A stretch of DNA of 64,000 nt from Ricordea florida (taxonomy: Eukaryota; Cnidaria; Anthozoa; Corallimorpharia; Ricordeidae): NCBI GenBank assembly GCA_949710005.1, contig OX453275.1, positions 30,447,218 to 30,511,217 of the forward strand, written 5' to 3'. The stretch's first letter is position 1. Every line of letters starts with the position of its first letter. The position numbers were made by a program, and so were the translations under genes. The notes beneath the pieces were generated by a model. The model saw only the letters and a program-made list of their open reading frames with translations. It ran no database searches and was not told the DNA's origin. This document shows, piece by piece, positions 47,601 through 62,600 of this stretch.

Positions 47601-50600
47601 TAGTGTCCGACCAGAAATGTTAAATCGCAGTAGGTCTCTAATGTAATCAGGGGCCAGTCCATTCAGAGCTTTGTAAGTTAACAACAATATTTTGAAAATA
47701 ATCCTAAAATGAACTGGCAACCAATGTAAGCTCCTTAGTATTGGTGTGATGTGTTCATGCCTTCTAGTCAAGGTAACAAGGCGAGCTGCTGAGTTCTGTA
47801 CAAGCTGAAGTCTATTAATCAGATACTTTGGGAGACCGTACAGTAGGGCGTTACAATAGTCCAAACGCGATGTTATGTAAGCGTGAACAATGGTCTCAGT
47901 AGTACTCTGGGATAGGTATCGCCTAATTTTAGCTATACTACGAATGCGGAAAAATGCGCTCTTGCAGATTATTTTAACGTGTTCTTTGAAATCCAAACAT
48001 TGATCGAATGCAACTCCTAAATTCCTGGCCTGTTTACTAGACTTGATTACTTCATCACCAACTCGTATATAGTCGAGGGGTGGTCGTGGACGATATTTAG
48101 AACTAATAACCAAAAGTTCAGTCTTATCCCGATTTAACTTAAGTTTGTTGCGCAGCATCCAGTCCCCAATGTCCTTAACACATAATTCTACTGCCATCTT
48201 TGAGCTTGATAGATGATTAGGGCAATTGGACGTAAACGATAAGTACAACTGTGTGTCATCTGCATAGAGATGAAACGGTATGCTATGCTTTCTGGCTATG
48301 TCACCCAGCGGACTTGTATAAAGGGAATACAACAAGGGTCCCAGTACAGAACCCTGTGGTACCCCGTAGGGTAAATTCTTCTTTGACGATTCAATTCCAT
48401 TGACAGAAACAAACTGTTCGCGTGAGTGAAGATACGAATGAAACCAATTAAGAGCAGTGTTCCTAATACCAAAGCGATTCTGTAGTCTAGATAACAAAAT
48501 CGAATGATCGACAGTATCAAACGCAGCCGATAAATCGAGCAATAATAATATAACCGATCTGTTATTGTCAATAGCCTTCAAAATATCATTTTGAACTCTC
48601 ACAAGCGCAGTCTCTGTACTGTGATGAGATTTATATGCCGACTGAAATTCTTCTAATAAGCCTTCATTATCATTAAGGTGGTCCATTAATTGTGCTGCAA
48701 CTGCTTTCTCCGTAACTTTGGATAGAAAATATAAATTTGAGACAGGACGAAAGTTTGAAAATAGTTCATGATCAGCTCCACTCTTTTTCAACAACGGCTT
48801 CAACATGGCAACCTTGAATCTATCAGGTACTTGGCCACTTGTAAGAGACAAGTTAACTATACGAGTGATCATTGGAAGCAGATAATGACGGCACCGTTTG
48901 AACACTGAGGATGGAATTGGATCAAGTGTACAGGACTTTGAAGACAGGTGATTCACAAAACCAGATACGACCTCCTCAGTGACCAGTTTAAATTCACTTA
49001 GCAGCTGACCAGCTAGACAGCTTTCAGACTCAGCATTGCATGAAGTAACTTGACCGTCATTCAGAGTTCCATCAACTTTGTCAAGATCATTACGGATTTT
49101 AACAATTTTGTCACTAAAATATTCAACGAATGATTCGGACAGAGAACAGTTATTAGGCCCAGATGGATAACGCTGGACTGGATTGGAGTGCAGAAGCTTC
49201 TCTATTGCCTTATAAAGAAGTCCAGAGTTCCCTGAGTTTTCCTGGATCACTGATGAATAAAATGTGTGCTTCGCGGAGGCAATCATGTCATTAACAACAC
49301 TGTTCTGAAACACATACCGTTCTCTATCTGCAGGTAATCTTGTACGTCGCCAGTTACGTTCGAGCTTCCTCCTTATGTTCTTTTGAACACTTATGTCAGT
49401 TGAATACCAAGGCGCACAAGGACGAAGAACTACCTCACGGGTCCTTTCGGGGGCATAAACATCAAGGGTGGACTTCAAGACCCGATGATAGGAATCAACT
49501 AACGAATCCAAATCACGCTGTGATTCGTCAAACAAGGACGAATTCATGATAGTGTCATTGAATTCAGCATAATCAATCGAACGCAGCTTCCGGTGGCGAA
49601 TAGTTCTTGTTGGAAATTGTGGTTTGTGCAATAATAAATGCATAAAAATAGCGTAATGATCAGAAATCAAAGGGTCATGAACCATAACATTGTCTATAAG
49701 TTTACACTGATTTCTAGTAATGATTAAATCCAAGATATGACCACTTGTGTGAGTCGGCGTAGTCACCCATTGCTTCAGATCGAAAGATGCTATTAGGTCA
49801 CAAAAATGCAATGCGTTGACATCACGCGAAGAATCCACATGTAGATTAAAATCACCGACAATTAAAAGCTCGCCTGATGCTGTGGCCAATTCCTCAAGCA
49901 GGAGAGAAAATTCATGATAAAATGTTGACAAAGGCACAGATGACGGTGGGCGGTAAATAATTATCATCCTGATCATCTTTGAGCTCTTGAAACGAACATC
50001 CAAGAATTCGAACGACTGGAAGGAAGTGCTCCACTCACTATTTTTGCATTTAATATCCATGCTTTCTTTGAAAAGCAAGCCGACACCACCACCTCTCGAT
50101 TCCAGTGGAATGTGGATAAAATCATAACCAGTGGGACATAAATCACCAATCTCAACACAATCAATATTTCCAGGTCTGAGCCACGTCTCCGTCAAAGCAA
50201 GAAGATCAATATCCTTGTCAACAACAAAGTCTTTCAGTACGCTAGATTTATTCCTTATTGACCTGGAATTGAGCAAACAAAAGTTGATCGCGTGAGAAGT
50301 ATCCTGGGTGTTAGCAACTTGTGAGATCTGCACCTTCACGAGATTGTCGCGATTAGGCAAAGATGCAAATTTCGAAAAACGATCATTTCGATTTGAAACA
50401 ACCGTCCTTATGCTCCTCTGCCTCGTTCGTGACTTCGCCCATACACCTGCTCTACATCCTCTTGTCCGAAGCAAACTGAAATCCTTTAAGACCGAAACCA
50501 GATGAAAAGGCAAACGAGCCGGCGAAAAACGCCGCACTGATAACAACTCACTTCTTGAATATGTAATAAGTTGTGGCGACCGAAATGAATGGTGATATAA

Positions 50601-53600
50601 TCCAACCGACCTTGAAGTAATTTCTTGGTTAGATTCAGGTCCTGGATTTGAAGATATATCAACATACACTGTCAAATCCATGACAAAAGGTTTCGAGGGA
50701 AGAACTAAACAGGTAGACCCATGCTTAGCCTGTTTTGAGCGTGGTTGGAACACTTCAAGACTACTGAGCTCTTGCCGTCTTATAACCACATGAGATCCAA
50801 CCAGGCTAAATTCACGTCTGAAATTGCCAGAAAGAAAACCATCGGAGAAACATCCATGGATATCTTCGAAGCAGAAGTGGTTAAAACCAGAGTGAGTCCA
50901 TCCATAGGGCGAAAAATCATCAGAATAGGCCAGAAATATAAAATAAATCAAGAGAACGTGAACGACACCGGCAGCCATCTTGGCGCGCATAACATTACAT
51001 CTTCAAATGTTCTCAGCGCTGAACGTGAAGCAAAGCATCCGGATATCTTGCAATACTTCCCAAGGGTTTGCCCTTCGATAAAACATTTAATTAATAATGG
51101 TAATTGAACTGAGTGGAGTGCAATTTGGTCTGAAATCATACGCGTGATTTCAAATATCGAACGAGCGCATACCGCGAGTTCGATATGAAATCACAAGTAT
51201 GATTTCAGACCAAAATTGCACGACACGAAGTTCAATTACCACTTTATTACACTCATTTTGAAATCACAGTTTTTTGTCAATACTAATTTATTTATCCACT
51301 TCAGGAAGCCCGGTTTTTGAAGAAAAGTAACTTTTTAAAAATGATGCGATTTAGAGCAAAAAATGGTGCAATTTATGAATAAATCACACTGCTATGAGCC
51401 AATCAAATTGCAGGGATCACCTGTGATTTAAAAATGGGAGTAATAAAAGAGAAAATAGAACCCTTACACTTACACTTACACTTAAATTACCATCTCTCAC
51501 ACTGTACCGAGAAGTACGCAAATTATTGAGCCAATAATAATGTATTGCAGAGCTCCAAGCCAAAAAACCCCCTTGATTCATTGCCAAAGAAAAACGGAAG
51601 TTTGGTAAAACTGTATATGTGCTAAGTGCACCGGAAGCCTCAAATTTCTTATATTTCTTTTCTTCTTTTGTTCCGTTTCAAGCTCAAGGTGAAGCTGCTT
51701 ACCTCTGTGGGATCTGTCAACCTTTTAAGAACTCGTCTTTCCAATTCATTTTGTTTGTTAACAATGTATGACCAGTTGTGAAGAGCCTGAAGGCCAAACG
51801 TTAAAAAAAATTAAAAAGATTTGCTTCATTTTGGAAACAAGCGCAACTTACAAAGTTAAGCGAAATCATACCTGGTGCAGGGTTACCAGTTTTGGTGTTA
51901 CAAGAAGCTCTGGTTTACATGCTTCATCAGCCAAAAACCTGTTGAAAATAATAAAGAGCATTACATAGAACATACTAACTTTTTTCTTGGACAATCCTGT
52001 CCAAGGGGAAAAGGCGCAATGAGGTTATCCCTGTGTGAAGCGCCAACCCAAAGGCCAGACTACAAAACCGGGCACTACGTCCCCTACTCTTTGCGATAAG
52101 TGTGTGGGTTGTTTAACGTCCCACTAAGTTATCATGAACAAGGGTTATGAGACGGGACCTGCGGTTTATCGTCCTTATCCGAGAAGACTAGAAAGTCTAA
52201 CCATTTGCAGATGTCATTAAAAACCCTGAGTGTTGGTCCGGCCGGGATTTGAACCCGCGACCTCCCACACGGTAGTCCGGTGCTATGCCAACTGAGCTAA
52301 CCAGTCGGCAGTCCAAAATGTCAAAGATGGACAATTACAAATATTCCATACTTGTCAATATTAATATCAAGCCCTATTTGCAAAGCTAATGCATTTAAAA
52401 CAGTCACCACATAAAATGTAAATTGTTTGATCCCAAAAGTCTCAGTAGTTGTTTCTTGAGTTTGATTGTCCAGGTGCAGGTTGTCATGAAAAGAGGTTTT
52501 TGTTGGCATTGACTGACATTTTGACAACCTGAACAGAAATTGACAGACAACTACAGCAAATAGGAACTCCTTTGAATTCTTATACAACCAGGGTTGCCAT
52601 GCAATTATGTGTCGTTTAATAAACTAGCAGGAGTGCTTTATCAACTATAAAACATGACGAGCAGAGGAGTGTTTTATACTGATAAAGCACGGAATGCAAG
52701 TTTATTGAAGGGCTTAAAAAACTTTTTATGTAGATCTATTCAATATTACACTTAACTTTGGAGTTTGATGTATTTTTACCAAGAAAATTGAACACAAATG
52801 TTGGCCGTGTCTATATCAGATATAAAGACTGTCATTAAACATTTATTTCCTTTGTATTTTCTTTAAGAATTATTAATGCGTTTTTGAAGTTATTCAATAA
52901 AACATGGCCAGTTTTTTTTTTTATTTAAAATAAGTGGTGGGCTCTTGTACACTTGAAATTACAATTGCTACAATAATAATATACAATGTCTTGATTTGCC
53001 GAGCTGCTACAACTGCGTCAGGAACGCAATGAGCCATTCCTCACGTTCACTGCAAGGGTGCGCGGCAAGGCGGAGACGTGCGCGTTCACTACCGAATGCG
53101 AGTGTGGAAAGAGCGTCGATTATACCGACCACGTGACTCGTGACGTCCTCCTGAGTGGGATATATGATCTTGATATCTGGCGGGAGTTACTGGGCTCCAC
53201 CGACATTTTAAAGCCCCTGGTTAATGACGCCATCGCCGCTATAGAAAACAAAGAAATGGCGCAAAACGCCCTCCCTTCCCAAGCCGTATCTGCCGCGTCG
53301 GCGTTTAGGCGCCAGCAAACCCACCACAGCAACGAGCCCAACTAAAGCGGACCGGGAGAAGCAAGCAATTTGTCGGGACTGTACCACACCCGTTAATATC
53401 TATACAGAGGGAGTCCGGAATACCAAGCCTCACAAAGTATGCATCGACTGCTACCGGGCCCACAGACGCAGAAGACGCACGCAACGCGGAGCCCATACCC
53501 CTACTTTACAAGCGGTGGGGTCGGACTCAATCTCCCAAGTAGCCGCTCTTCACTCCGACGGCGCAGGCCTCACCCATACCAACTCCCCCGCAACCCACGG

Positions 53601-56600
53601 TAACGTCAATAAACCATCACCAGTGACCCTCGACCATAACATATTTACGAAAGGGGAGTGGAGAAGAGCACGTCTCAGAGCCCATCCTACAGCTCCAATC
53701 ACCATTTCGCTCGATCCTCAAGCACAAAGTCGAAACGGTAACCCCACATACGCTCCAAACAGCAGCGCGGTGGTCTCAGCCATCGCCGATACTGGTGCAC
53801 ATTCTGACTTATGGTCCCTGTCAGAGTTCCTGGCCAGTGGGGTTTCACAGGAGGACCTCTTCCCCGTCGGCCTTGGCCTATTGGCGGCAAACGGATCCCC
53901 AATACCAATCACTGGCGCGTTCTTTACCAAACTCACAGTCACATCACATGGTGGCGAAGTAGCGTCCTGCCGCTCAATGGTATACGTCAGCAGCTCAGTC
54001 CACAATATACACCTGTCTTACGAGTCGATGCTCAATCTCGGCCTCTTGTCTCGCGACATCCCTTGTGCCAGTAGCACAGCTGCCCAGGATGACCCACCCA
54101 TAATGCCATCTATCAACGCCACTCGCGCATTCACCGGCGGTTTCACCGCATCGCGTGACGCCAACAACCCCTCGTGCTCATGCCCTTAGCATACAGCCCC
54201 CCTCTGCGCCCTGCTGAGTTACCATTCGCATGCACACCAGAAAACAACCAACGCATGAGACAGTGGCTACTGGACAGGTATGCATCGTCCACGTTCAACA
54301 CGTGCCCCCACCAAGCGCTGCCCTGCATGGAAGGGCACCCCGTGGAGATACACATCAACCCAGATGCCCAACCAAAGGTCTGCCACACTCCAGCGAATGT
54401 CCCACTCCATTGGAAGCAACGAGTGTATCAAGGGCACCCAACGAGAATATAGTTCAAAACCACTTCAACATAGCATTGTTAAAGTGTTTTAGTATTTAAA
54501 AGGTAGATATAAGCATATTTTTATCCCCTAAAATTTTTTAATCTGTTCGGATTTCCTAGCTGAAAGTCTTGTGATCCGAAAATTATAGCGATCAAAACTT
54601 ACCTGTTCGAAAATTTCAGCCAGAAAAAAGGCTCCCGAAAATTCTAGGTGACGTTATTACGTTAAAAATCCGTTAAAAATGGGCAATAATACCATTTTTT
54701 AGATGTTCGAAAATCCTAGGAGAGGCAAACAAGCAAGAAATTATTTTAACAAATGTTCCGAAAATTCTAGATCTCAATCGTCTTCCGAACAGATATTTTC
54801 CGAAAATTGACGTTGGGTGCCCCTGGTGTATGAAGATCTCCTCCGCAACGAAGCTCTCGGCGTCATCGAACGCGTACCATGGGGCGAACCTGTGACATCG
54901 TGCCACCGTATGGTGATTACCAGGAAGTACGACGGTTCCCCTCACCGTACAGTCGACCTCGCGCCACTTAAATTCTGCAAGCGAGAAACATTCGCCATGG
55001 AATCGCCCTTCCACCTTACGCGCCGCGTCCCTAAGGACACGTGGAACACGGTCACCGATGCCTTGAATGGATGTTACAGTGTCCCCCTGCGCGAATCGGA
55101 CCGTCACTTAATCACATTCATCACCCCATTTGGACGTTGGTGCTACACACAGGCACCCCAAGGGTTTCTCTCATCTGACGATGGCTGTAACCGCCGGTTT
55201 GACGCTGTTCTGTCTACCTTTGCACGTAAGGAACGCTGCGTAGATGACACCATCCACTACGACTCCAATCTTGAGCAACATTGGTGGCGGATAATCGACC
55301 TGCTCACCCGCGTCGGGCAGGCAGGCATCGTGCTCAACCTAGAAAAGTTCCAGTTCGCCTTAAAGACCGTAGACCTTGCGGAATTCGGGTTCTCCGAATC
55401 AACAATTGAGCCGCTACCTAAGTACTTCGATGCCGTTAGAGATTTCCCATCCCCACAATCTACAACGGATATCTGAAGTTCGTTCGGCTTAAAAAACCAG
55501 GTAGCGAACTATGCGCAACTCCGCGATACAATGGCGCCTTTCAAGCCCTTCCTGAGCCCACGTTGCAAGTTTTCATGGTTCCGTCAATTGGAGGACGCCT
55601 TCCAGACATCAAAAGCAACAATCATTGTAGCCATCTGGAACGGCGTGGAAATCTCTGACATACAAAGGCGCACCTGCCTGCGCCCCGATTAGTGACGCCG
55701 CGGCATCGCTTACATCCTCCTACAACAGCATTGCACATACCCTTCTGGTATCCCAGATTGCTGCCCCGGGGGATGGTAAATCACCCTCACCGGATCGCGA
55801 TTCCTGTTCTCCGCGGAGGACCGGTATGCCCCGTCGAGGAGGAAGCCGTGGCATGGGGCCTCGAACAAACCCGGTACTTTACACAGGGTTGCGACAAACT
55901 CCTCGTCGTTAAAACAAACTCTTGGTGAAGATTCTCGGCGATCAGAAACTGGACGAAGTTACCAACTCCCACTTGTTCAGACATAAGCAACGCACCCTCC
56001 CATGGCGTTTTCAAATCCAGCACCCGCCTGGCAAGAGTAACTTCACTGCGGACGCCACCTCACGTAACCCATCCCCGTAACTCATCCCCGTCCGGCTCGC
56101 CAGCGTACACATCACTCGGATCACCAAGCACCCCCGATGCTCTTGAGTCCGCTCTCATGGCATCTATCCGTACTGATGCACATGACCTCAGCACTATCCC
56201 GTGGTCCTAACAGTTCTCATATATTTGTTATGGTACTACATGTAGTGAGGAGAATTTGTTTAAATACCAATGCAACACTTTTTTGGTGATCATTTTTGTT
56301 ATTCTCATAACATGAATAGTTGATGCGAATATTGCAATGAGAAATTGAATGCTGGTCACAACTGGGACTTAAAGGCCTAGCCCTTTAAGTTCCAGTAATG
56401 AACAGCATCCAATTTTTCATCATTAAATCAGGTAAGGCTATACTATATCATGCTATTCACTAAATGAAAACAAAATGGCAAAAATATAATGCAAATCTTA
56501 CAATCTTTAACAATTCAATTATGAACTCAAGATTTCTATAGGGCAATAGTTGATGAGGCCAAAGGCAGAATCAACTATCACCTTATTGAAATCAAGAGCA

Positions 56601-59600
56601 AATAATCTAATAGTTTTGGCAAAAATCTTAATAAACCAATCATGTGTTGATGAAAAAAATTCCAAAATACTAAATCTTCCTGTAAAACTTCACTAAAGCA
56701 ACAAGACATCATTTTGAAAACGGTCTTGAGCCAAGTTCTGCACTCCTATGGCTGATAGGGTGCAGCAATCAGATTGTGGCATTTGCATTAGTAGATTTTT
56801 ACTAATCAGGATTAGATATACAACTCATGTATTGCAATGCACTAGCAATGCAATCAATGATTATAAGTACTCATTGGCATGTTTACCTAGCTGTGGAATC
56901 TAATTGCCCAAGAGATGAAGCTAATGAGCACTTGCTGATAGAGTACTGACAGGCAGCCACAAATTGATGAAACCCAATACACAGGAAACTTTGTGTACAG
57001 CAAAGGTGACCAGCACCCAAAGAATACGACTGATCTGGGGAAGAACTCTTCTCTATCAATTTATCAAGAGTTTGCCAAGACTGCAGCGTTCCATACTTTG
57101 TGTTCCATACGGTTATTACATCTGAAAAGGCATAGAATAAAAAGGAATCCAATACATGTACACTGAATTATTTTACAGTTATCAGATACAAGCTGCAACA
57201 GAAATATACTTTTTGCGCAAGTGCCCGTTACTGCCTCCTGTACCACCCAGAGGCACTGAAACACCCACTTATGGGTTGACTGGGGGTCAATTTTCCAAAT
57301 GGGTACACATTTAGTGTGATTGAATTCTGCTACCAATAAAATGACAGCAAAGTAACATGTAATTAACTTTTGCTATTGTTGTTCAGATCAGAAATAGTAT
57401 CTTCAATTGGTCATTGAGAGTTTCAATGGAAGCCAAGCATTAGTCAAGCACAAGTACACCTACATCCCATGATGTTACAGTTTTTAGTACAGGAAATGAT
57501 TGAGTATTCAATATGATACTATAGTTTGCCAACCCAGATGTTTTCCAGTACTCAATTCTCCCCTTGCTGGGTGAAGATAATCAAATAGTGGAGAAACCTA
57601 TGCATTCAGAAACTAGTTACTGGATTGCTTCTAGGAGAAAACCTAGGAGACGGGACTGAGATATGCATATTTATGTTAAGTAGTCAGTGTTATTGTAGAA
57701 GTGTTATTTTACACACCTTTGGATTCTCCGTCAATTGAGCAGGTTCCACTAAGGAAAACATGGGAAGCATCTATAGCTTTTAATGCAACAGATCTCTACA
57801 ATAACACAAAAGATAATTGAAAACAGGAATTAAGATACAATTATCCATAACATAACAGACTTCAATCACAGCTCCAGCTGTCAGAAAAGAGAGGAATTCA
57901 AGAGCATGTACACATTTTGCAATTTCAAGAAACTTTAAAGGTTATTGCAGAGTATGCATGTTATTTTGCAGTTTTCAAAGAGAAAGGTGCTATTCATTTA
58001 GGTATTAAAATAGTTACAAACCGTATTTATTCACTTATAAGGCGCACTCGGTTATAAGACGCACCCTAAACTTTCAAAGACGATTTTGACAAGTAAGCAA
58101 AATGAAAATTTCACCTAAATACCCTGTTATAAGACGTACCCAGAATTACGGTAAGTTTTGTTGACCACGTTCGTTGTAATTACAAAATTTGCTTCCATAA
58201 GTTACTAATTGCGATGCTTAATTAAGTTACTAATTGCGACGTCAATCATTTCAAGCACGTGCTTTGGAGCACGTTCGCTTTTCGTTGAAATCACCTTGGC
58301 TTTGTTGACTGTGTTTACAAACTTGTTCGCCGTAGCAGTGATTAGAAAGTCTAGTTTTCACTGTAGTCTCATCGGAGTAGTTTTTCTTAGCATTTGTAGT
58401 TTTTAAATTCATTGTAAAGTCAGTTACTTCAAGCACTTCGCAAAGATCCGTGCGCAATCAACAATTATGCCAACCATTAAATCTATGGTATGATGCCACT
58501 AATTTAGTTAGGATATTAATTAGATTTTATTTTTATTTAAGAATTAGCTTTTATGAATTATATTTCACTGATGTAAATTTAGCCCTCCTAGTATAATTTT
58601 TACTGTTTTAGGAGTATCTTATTAAAGCTAGAGCTTTGAGCTAGAAAAAAAAAAATTTTTAAAGCAGTACGAAGCCTGGATGATTAATGGCCCGTTCACC
58701 TACATGCCTTCCGGAAAGAAGCGAGCACCCAGAAGAGGTGGTGTTGCAGTGGATCGATCGAGCATGCAACGATATCCCAGTAGATTTGATAACAAGATCA
58801 TTCAAATCCTGTGGCATCAACAATGCTCTCGATGGAACTGAAGACGACGCAGTTTGGGATGATGAGGAAGAAGAAACAGAAGCCGCAGATAAGCCAATCG
58901 ACAACAAGTTCAAGACCGACAGCGAAGCCAAGGACGACGAGTAGCTGAGCTCAGCCGAGCTTTAAAACAAAACGGTTCTTTTCAGAGCCACGCCGTTTCT
59001 TTTTAGAACTAACAAATCAGATAAAGTCAATGATCAACGTTTGTCTTTCCTTTATTCATTTGCTGTAATTTATTTACATACTCATTTCAGTAAAACTTTA
59101 ATTTTCGGGAAATTTGGAAAAGTTATATTTCGTTGCGCGAAAATACTCGGTTATAAGACGCACCCCGAGTTTTGAGCAGATTTTAATCGAACTAGTATAT
59201 TTTCTCATAAAAAATGGTGCGTCTTATAAGTGAATAAATACGGTACTTAATAAACTGACACTACATGTATCTTCCATTTTTTTAACTGAAAGGGCTGTAG
59301 TCTACAATCAATTCTGCAGACCTGTTACATGACTTCTTTAACTTACAGTGTATATGACAGTATTTTTTGCACAGTTTAGTATGAACGTAATGAATGAACA
59401 GTACCTTTAGTTTCCTATGGTGGAATGGTTGTAGTCTGTGGATATTTTTGCAGCTTAATTGAGTTATAGGTGTAGCACTTGTGTTCAGCTGAAGAATATT
59501 TTCCAGTTCAATGCTACAGAGAGTTCCATTGGACCCTGTGTTAGCAAAACAATACATGAAAGATGCATAGAGCCTTGACTCCTTCTTGTGAAATACAGAC

Positions 59601-62600
59601 ATGCCTAAAAATGTCAGTGTTCAAGATGCCAGATGTGCACATGTAGCTAAATGATAATAATAACATTCAGCTTTAATGTTACTGACTGATTGTTTGAAAA
59701 CTTGATCTCAGTAGAAATCATAATTTATTCCTCTATTTGGGAATGATTAACTTTCACACTTTTCTTTACCTTTACCTGAAGAATTCCAACAGACTACAAA
59801 CATAAAGGCAAATGTATGGCAAAGAAACACTTGAACAGTTTCATCATCTCATAAAGAGATACACTGTATTACGTACTAAGTTCAAAGCAATACCTATTTC
59901 TTTAAATTTATTGAACAAGCTGTAGTCTTCAAAGACTCACAGTAAGATGTAATTGAGTGTCCTTCCTCATGCATACAGCAAGTTAGCAGCTTTGCATCCT
60001 GCAACAGAATTTAAATGCCTCAAGTTTGAAGTCCATACTGTAAGTTACTGACCAAGTTTTTCCACACAGATTTATGGCCCAAGAGCAAGAAGCATGGGCC
60101 ATAAATCCAGGTTGAAAAAATTCGGTTTTCAACTTTTTGCACTCGATTTTAACTATTATGCACTGTATGGGATTCGTAGTTAATCTGATCTGTTCTTAGC
60201 TAAATCAACAAGTTGAAATTTTTTCATGTATATTATTACACTACTAACAAATTGAAAGATCAAACCTAATCGACCAAATACCAAAGCTGCAAGCTACATG
60301 TATTTTACAGTAAAGTTATATCATTTGTGAAGTGACAACTATATCCAAGTTAACTCTATGATGTAACAACACACCTCCACAGGAGGCATCAATTCAACGT
60401 CAACTGTTTTTCTCTCTGAACTTCTGTCTTTTGACTCAAATCTTGATATCACAACAGAATACCTTTCATCTTCCTGCGTAAAATATGGAAATAAATTTTC
60501 AGCTAGTGATTAATTTTTGAAATAATGCACACTCATTCCTTGAGGCAAGTTCGTGTGAGGTACTTAAGTTGTAACTAAATAAGGAATAATCAATAATAAG
60601 TAAAGCAGGGGTTTCAATAAGAATTGTAGCAGCAGGAGAATTGTGTAAAGTAACAGCAGAATATTCTGAAAGTGCTCCATGTCTGAATTTAAAACTAGCT
60701 CAGGCCATCTAAATTTGACCGGAGAATTCTTCATAGTATCCGGAGAATTCTCCGATCTCCGATGCTTAATGAACACCCTGGTAAAGGATCCATTTAAGTA
60801 TATAAGTGTTTGGGATGCATACATGTATACAAACATAACATCACTGCAACATTATTTTGTATACAAAAGACTTCATCATGGCAATAAACACAATACATTC
60901 TTGCTTATTTACTTATAATAAATGTTTTAAGCTAATGGCCAAATCTGGCCTTACAGGGTTGAACATAAAGCATGGTTCTTGTTTGATTAGCAATGACCTT
61001 TATCTTCTTCATATCAATGAAGGACAAAGAAAAGGACATACATGTAACTTAAAGATAAGTTTAACCTATATTTCATATAAATCAAACTAACAAGGGTTTA
61101 CACTGTAAATAAAATATAACCAGATCAACTGGACCTGCAATGCAGGTTCAGCTGATCTGGTTAACATTTTATTTTGCAGAGCTACCTTCCCACCACAGAT
61201 TAGCAACACATTTATCATAAAAGTTCCCAATCTATAACTCTTACTAATACATTTCTACTTACATGTCTATCAATAATGGCTGCCAGACAACAATGGCACT
61301 GGTGCACAAATATACCACTCCACAGAAGTCTGAAATTACGTGAAAACAGATATTTACCTTACTGTAGTTTATACACTGTATGCATAAGTTTTGAATTCAC
61401 ACACTAGAGAAACTGTCGTTAAAATCAAAAACAAAACACAAAAATGCTGACCAATATCATCAGAAAAAATATTGTCTCATGTTCCATGAAAACATTTTGA
61501 AACCTAAGCTATAGCTTTCCCTCCAAATTTTGTTATCAGGTCAGTGTTATGGGTGCACATTGGGTTGTACTGTAGTGGCCTCAATGGGAGCTGATTAAGG
61601 GTGTATTTCTTTGGCAAGATCTGGAGCTGGATTTGAGATCCAAGATCACAAGAATCATGAAGTATCAAAGGAACAGATGACTCCTTGTCCAGAGTGGATT
61701 AATCACAAAAGGAACAGCCACCCTACATTGTATACTAAGTTGTATACTGTTATGCACCTTCGTGAAAAGGCAGAGATTTTGCCTGAAGGTTACCCTGAGC
61801 ATGAAAACTCAGTATCCTACAGTACAGTACATCACAACCGAAAGATGAGTGAGAAAAACTGTTAACTCCATTGCAAATGGCAAAATTAACAGTGGGTCAG
61901 TTAATAGTAACTTTTTGAGTCACATTCATTATTTCAAACCCATATAGCATCAAACTATGTCTAATCAAGATCTTCTTCACATGTTGACCATCTCTTTTTT
62001 AGCAGTTCTATCATAAAGCGAAATTGTATGTTACATTAGCCACCCAAAGGGAGTTAAAGGGTTGACATAAAGCAGCTTACTTATCTAAATTCTTGGAGAT
62101 TCTTTTCTTTTTGACTTTGCATCCTTCTTGCTCACTTAGTAGATCGCCAAGGAAGCTCGAGGATCCATCTTTAAACACTACAAGTGTACCAGATGGTTGA
62201 CTATTCCAGACATGGAAACCAGATATTGCCTGAAATAACTGAAAGAGTAAAACCAGAAGTTAGACATTTGTACACAAAACGGAATATCATACCAACACTT
62301 ACCTTAAAAGCTTTTGGAAGCTGCTATGCAAAGTAATGGTAAAGGTGTCAATGACATAATAACCAAGGCTATGACTGTCCTACTGGGATCAGTTATTCCA
62401 AATATGACACTTTCTGTTATGGAATATATTATTAGTCATCACGGATGATACAGTCATTATATGAACTTTCTCAATTATCTCACAATGCAGTCACTTGGGT
62501 GTGGATTGCAATGTTTCAACTGCTTATTGCTGGTCCTCACCAGGCGGTGGGGTCAACTGGTTACACATAACATTGCAACATAACCAGTCAACCCTATCAC

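Larger units (their letters stand above)
52990..56200 (+). mobile_element. Decayed Ty3/gypsy-type retrotransposon
   Basis: A visibly GC-richer block than its surroundings, antisense to NOL11. In order: gag-like frame with a cysteine-rich segment (53000-53510), aspartic protease (53515-54189), linker (54174-54430), reverse transcriptase (54826-55476) and RNase H remnants (55480-56080). Frameshifts and stops separate the parts. No LTRs and no integrase were recognised, so it is truncated. A 397-bp MITE is inserted at 54429-54825. Confidence 0.8.

Noticed and set aside
52990-56200. Endogenous retrovirus
   Set aside because: No envelope, no LTRs and no integrase seen; motifs fit a degraded Ty3/gypsy-type retrotransposon.
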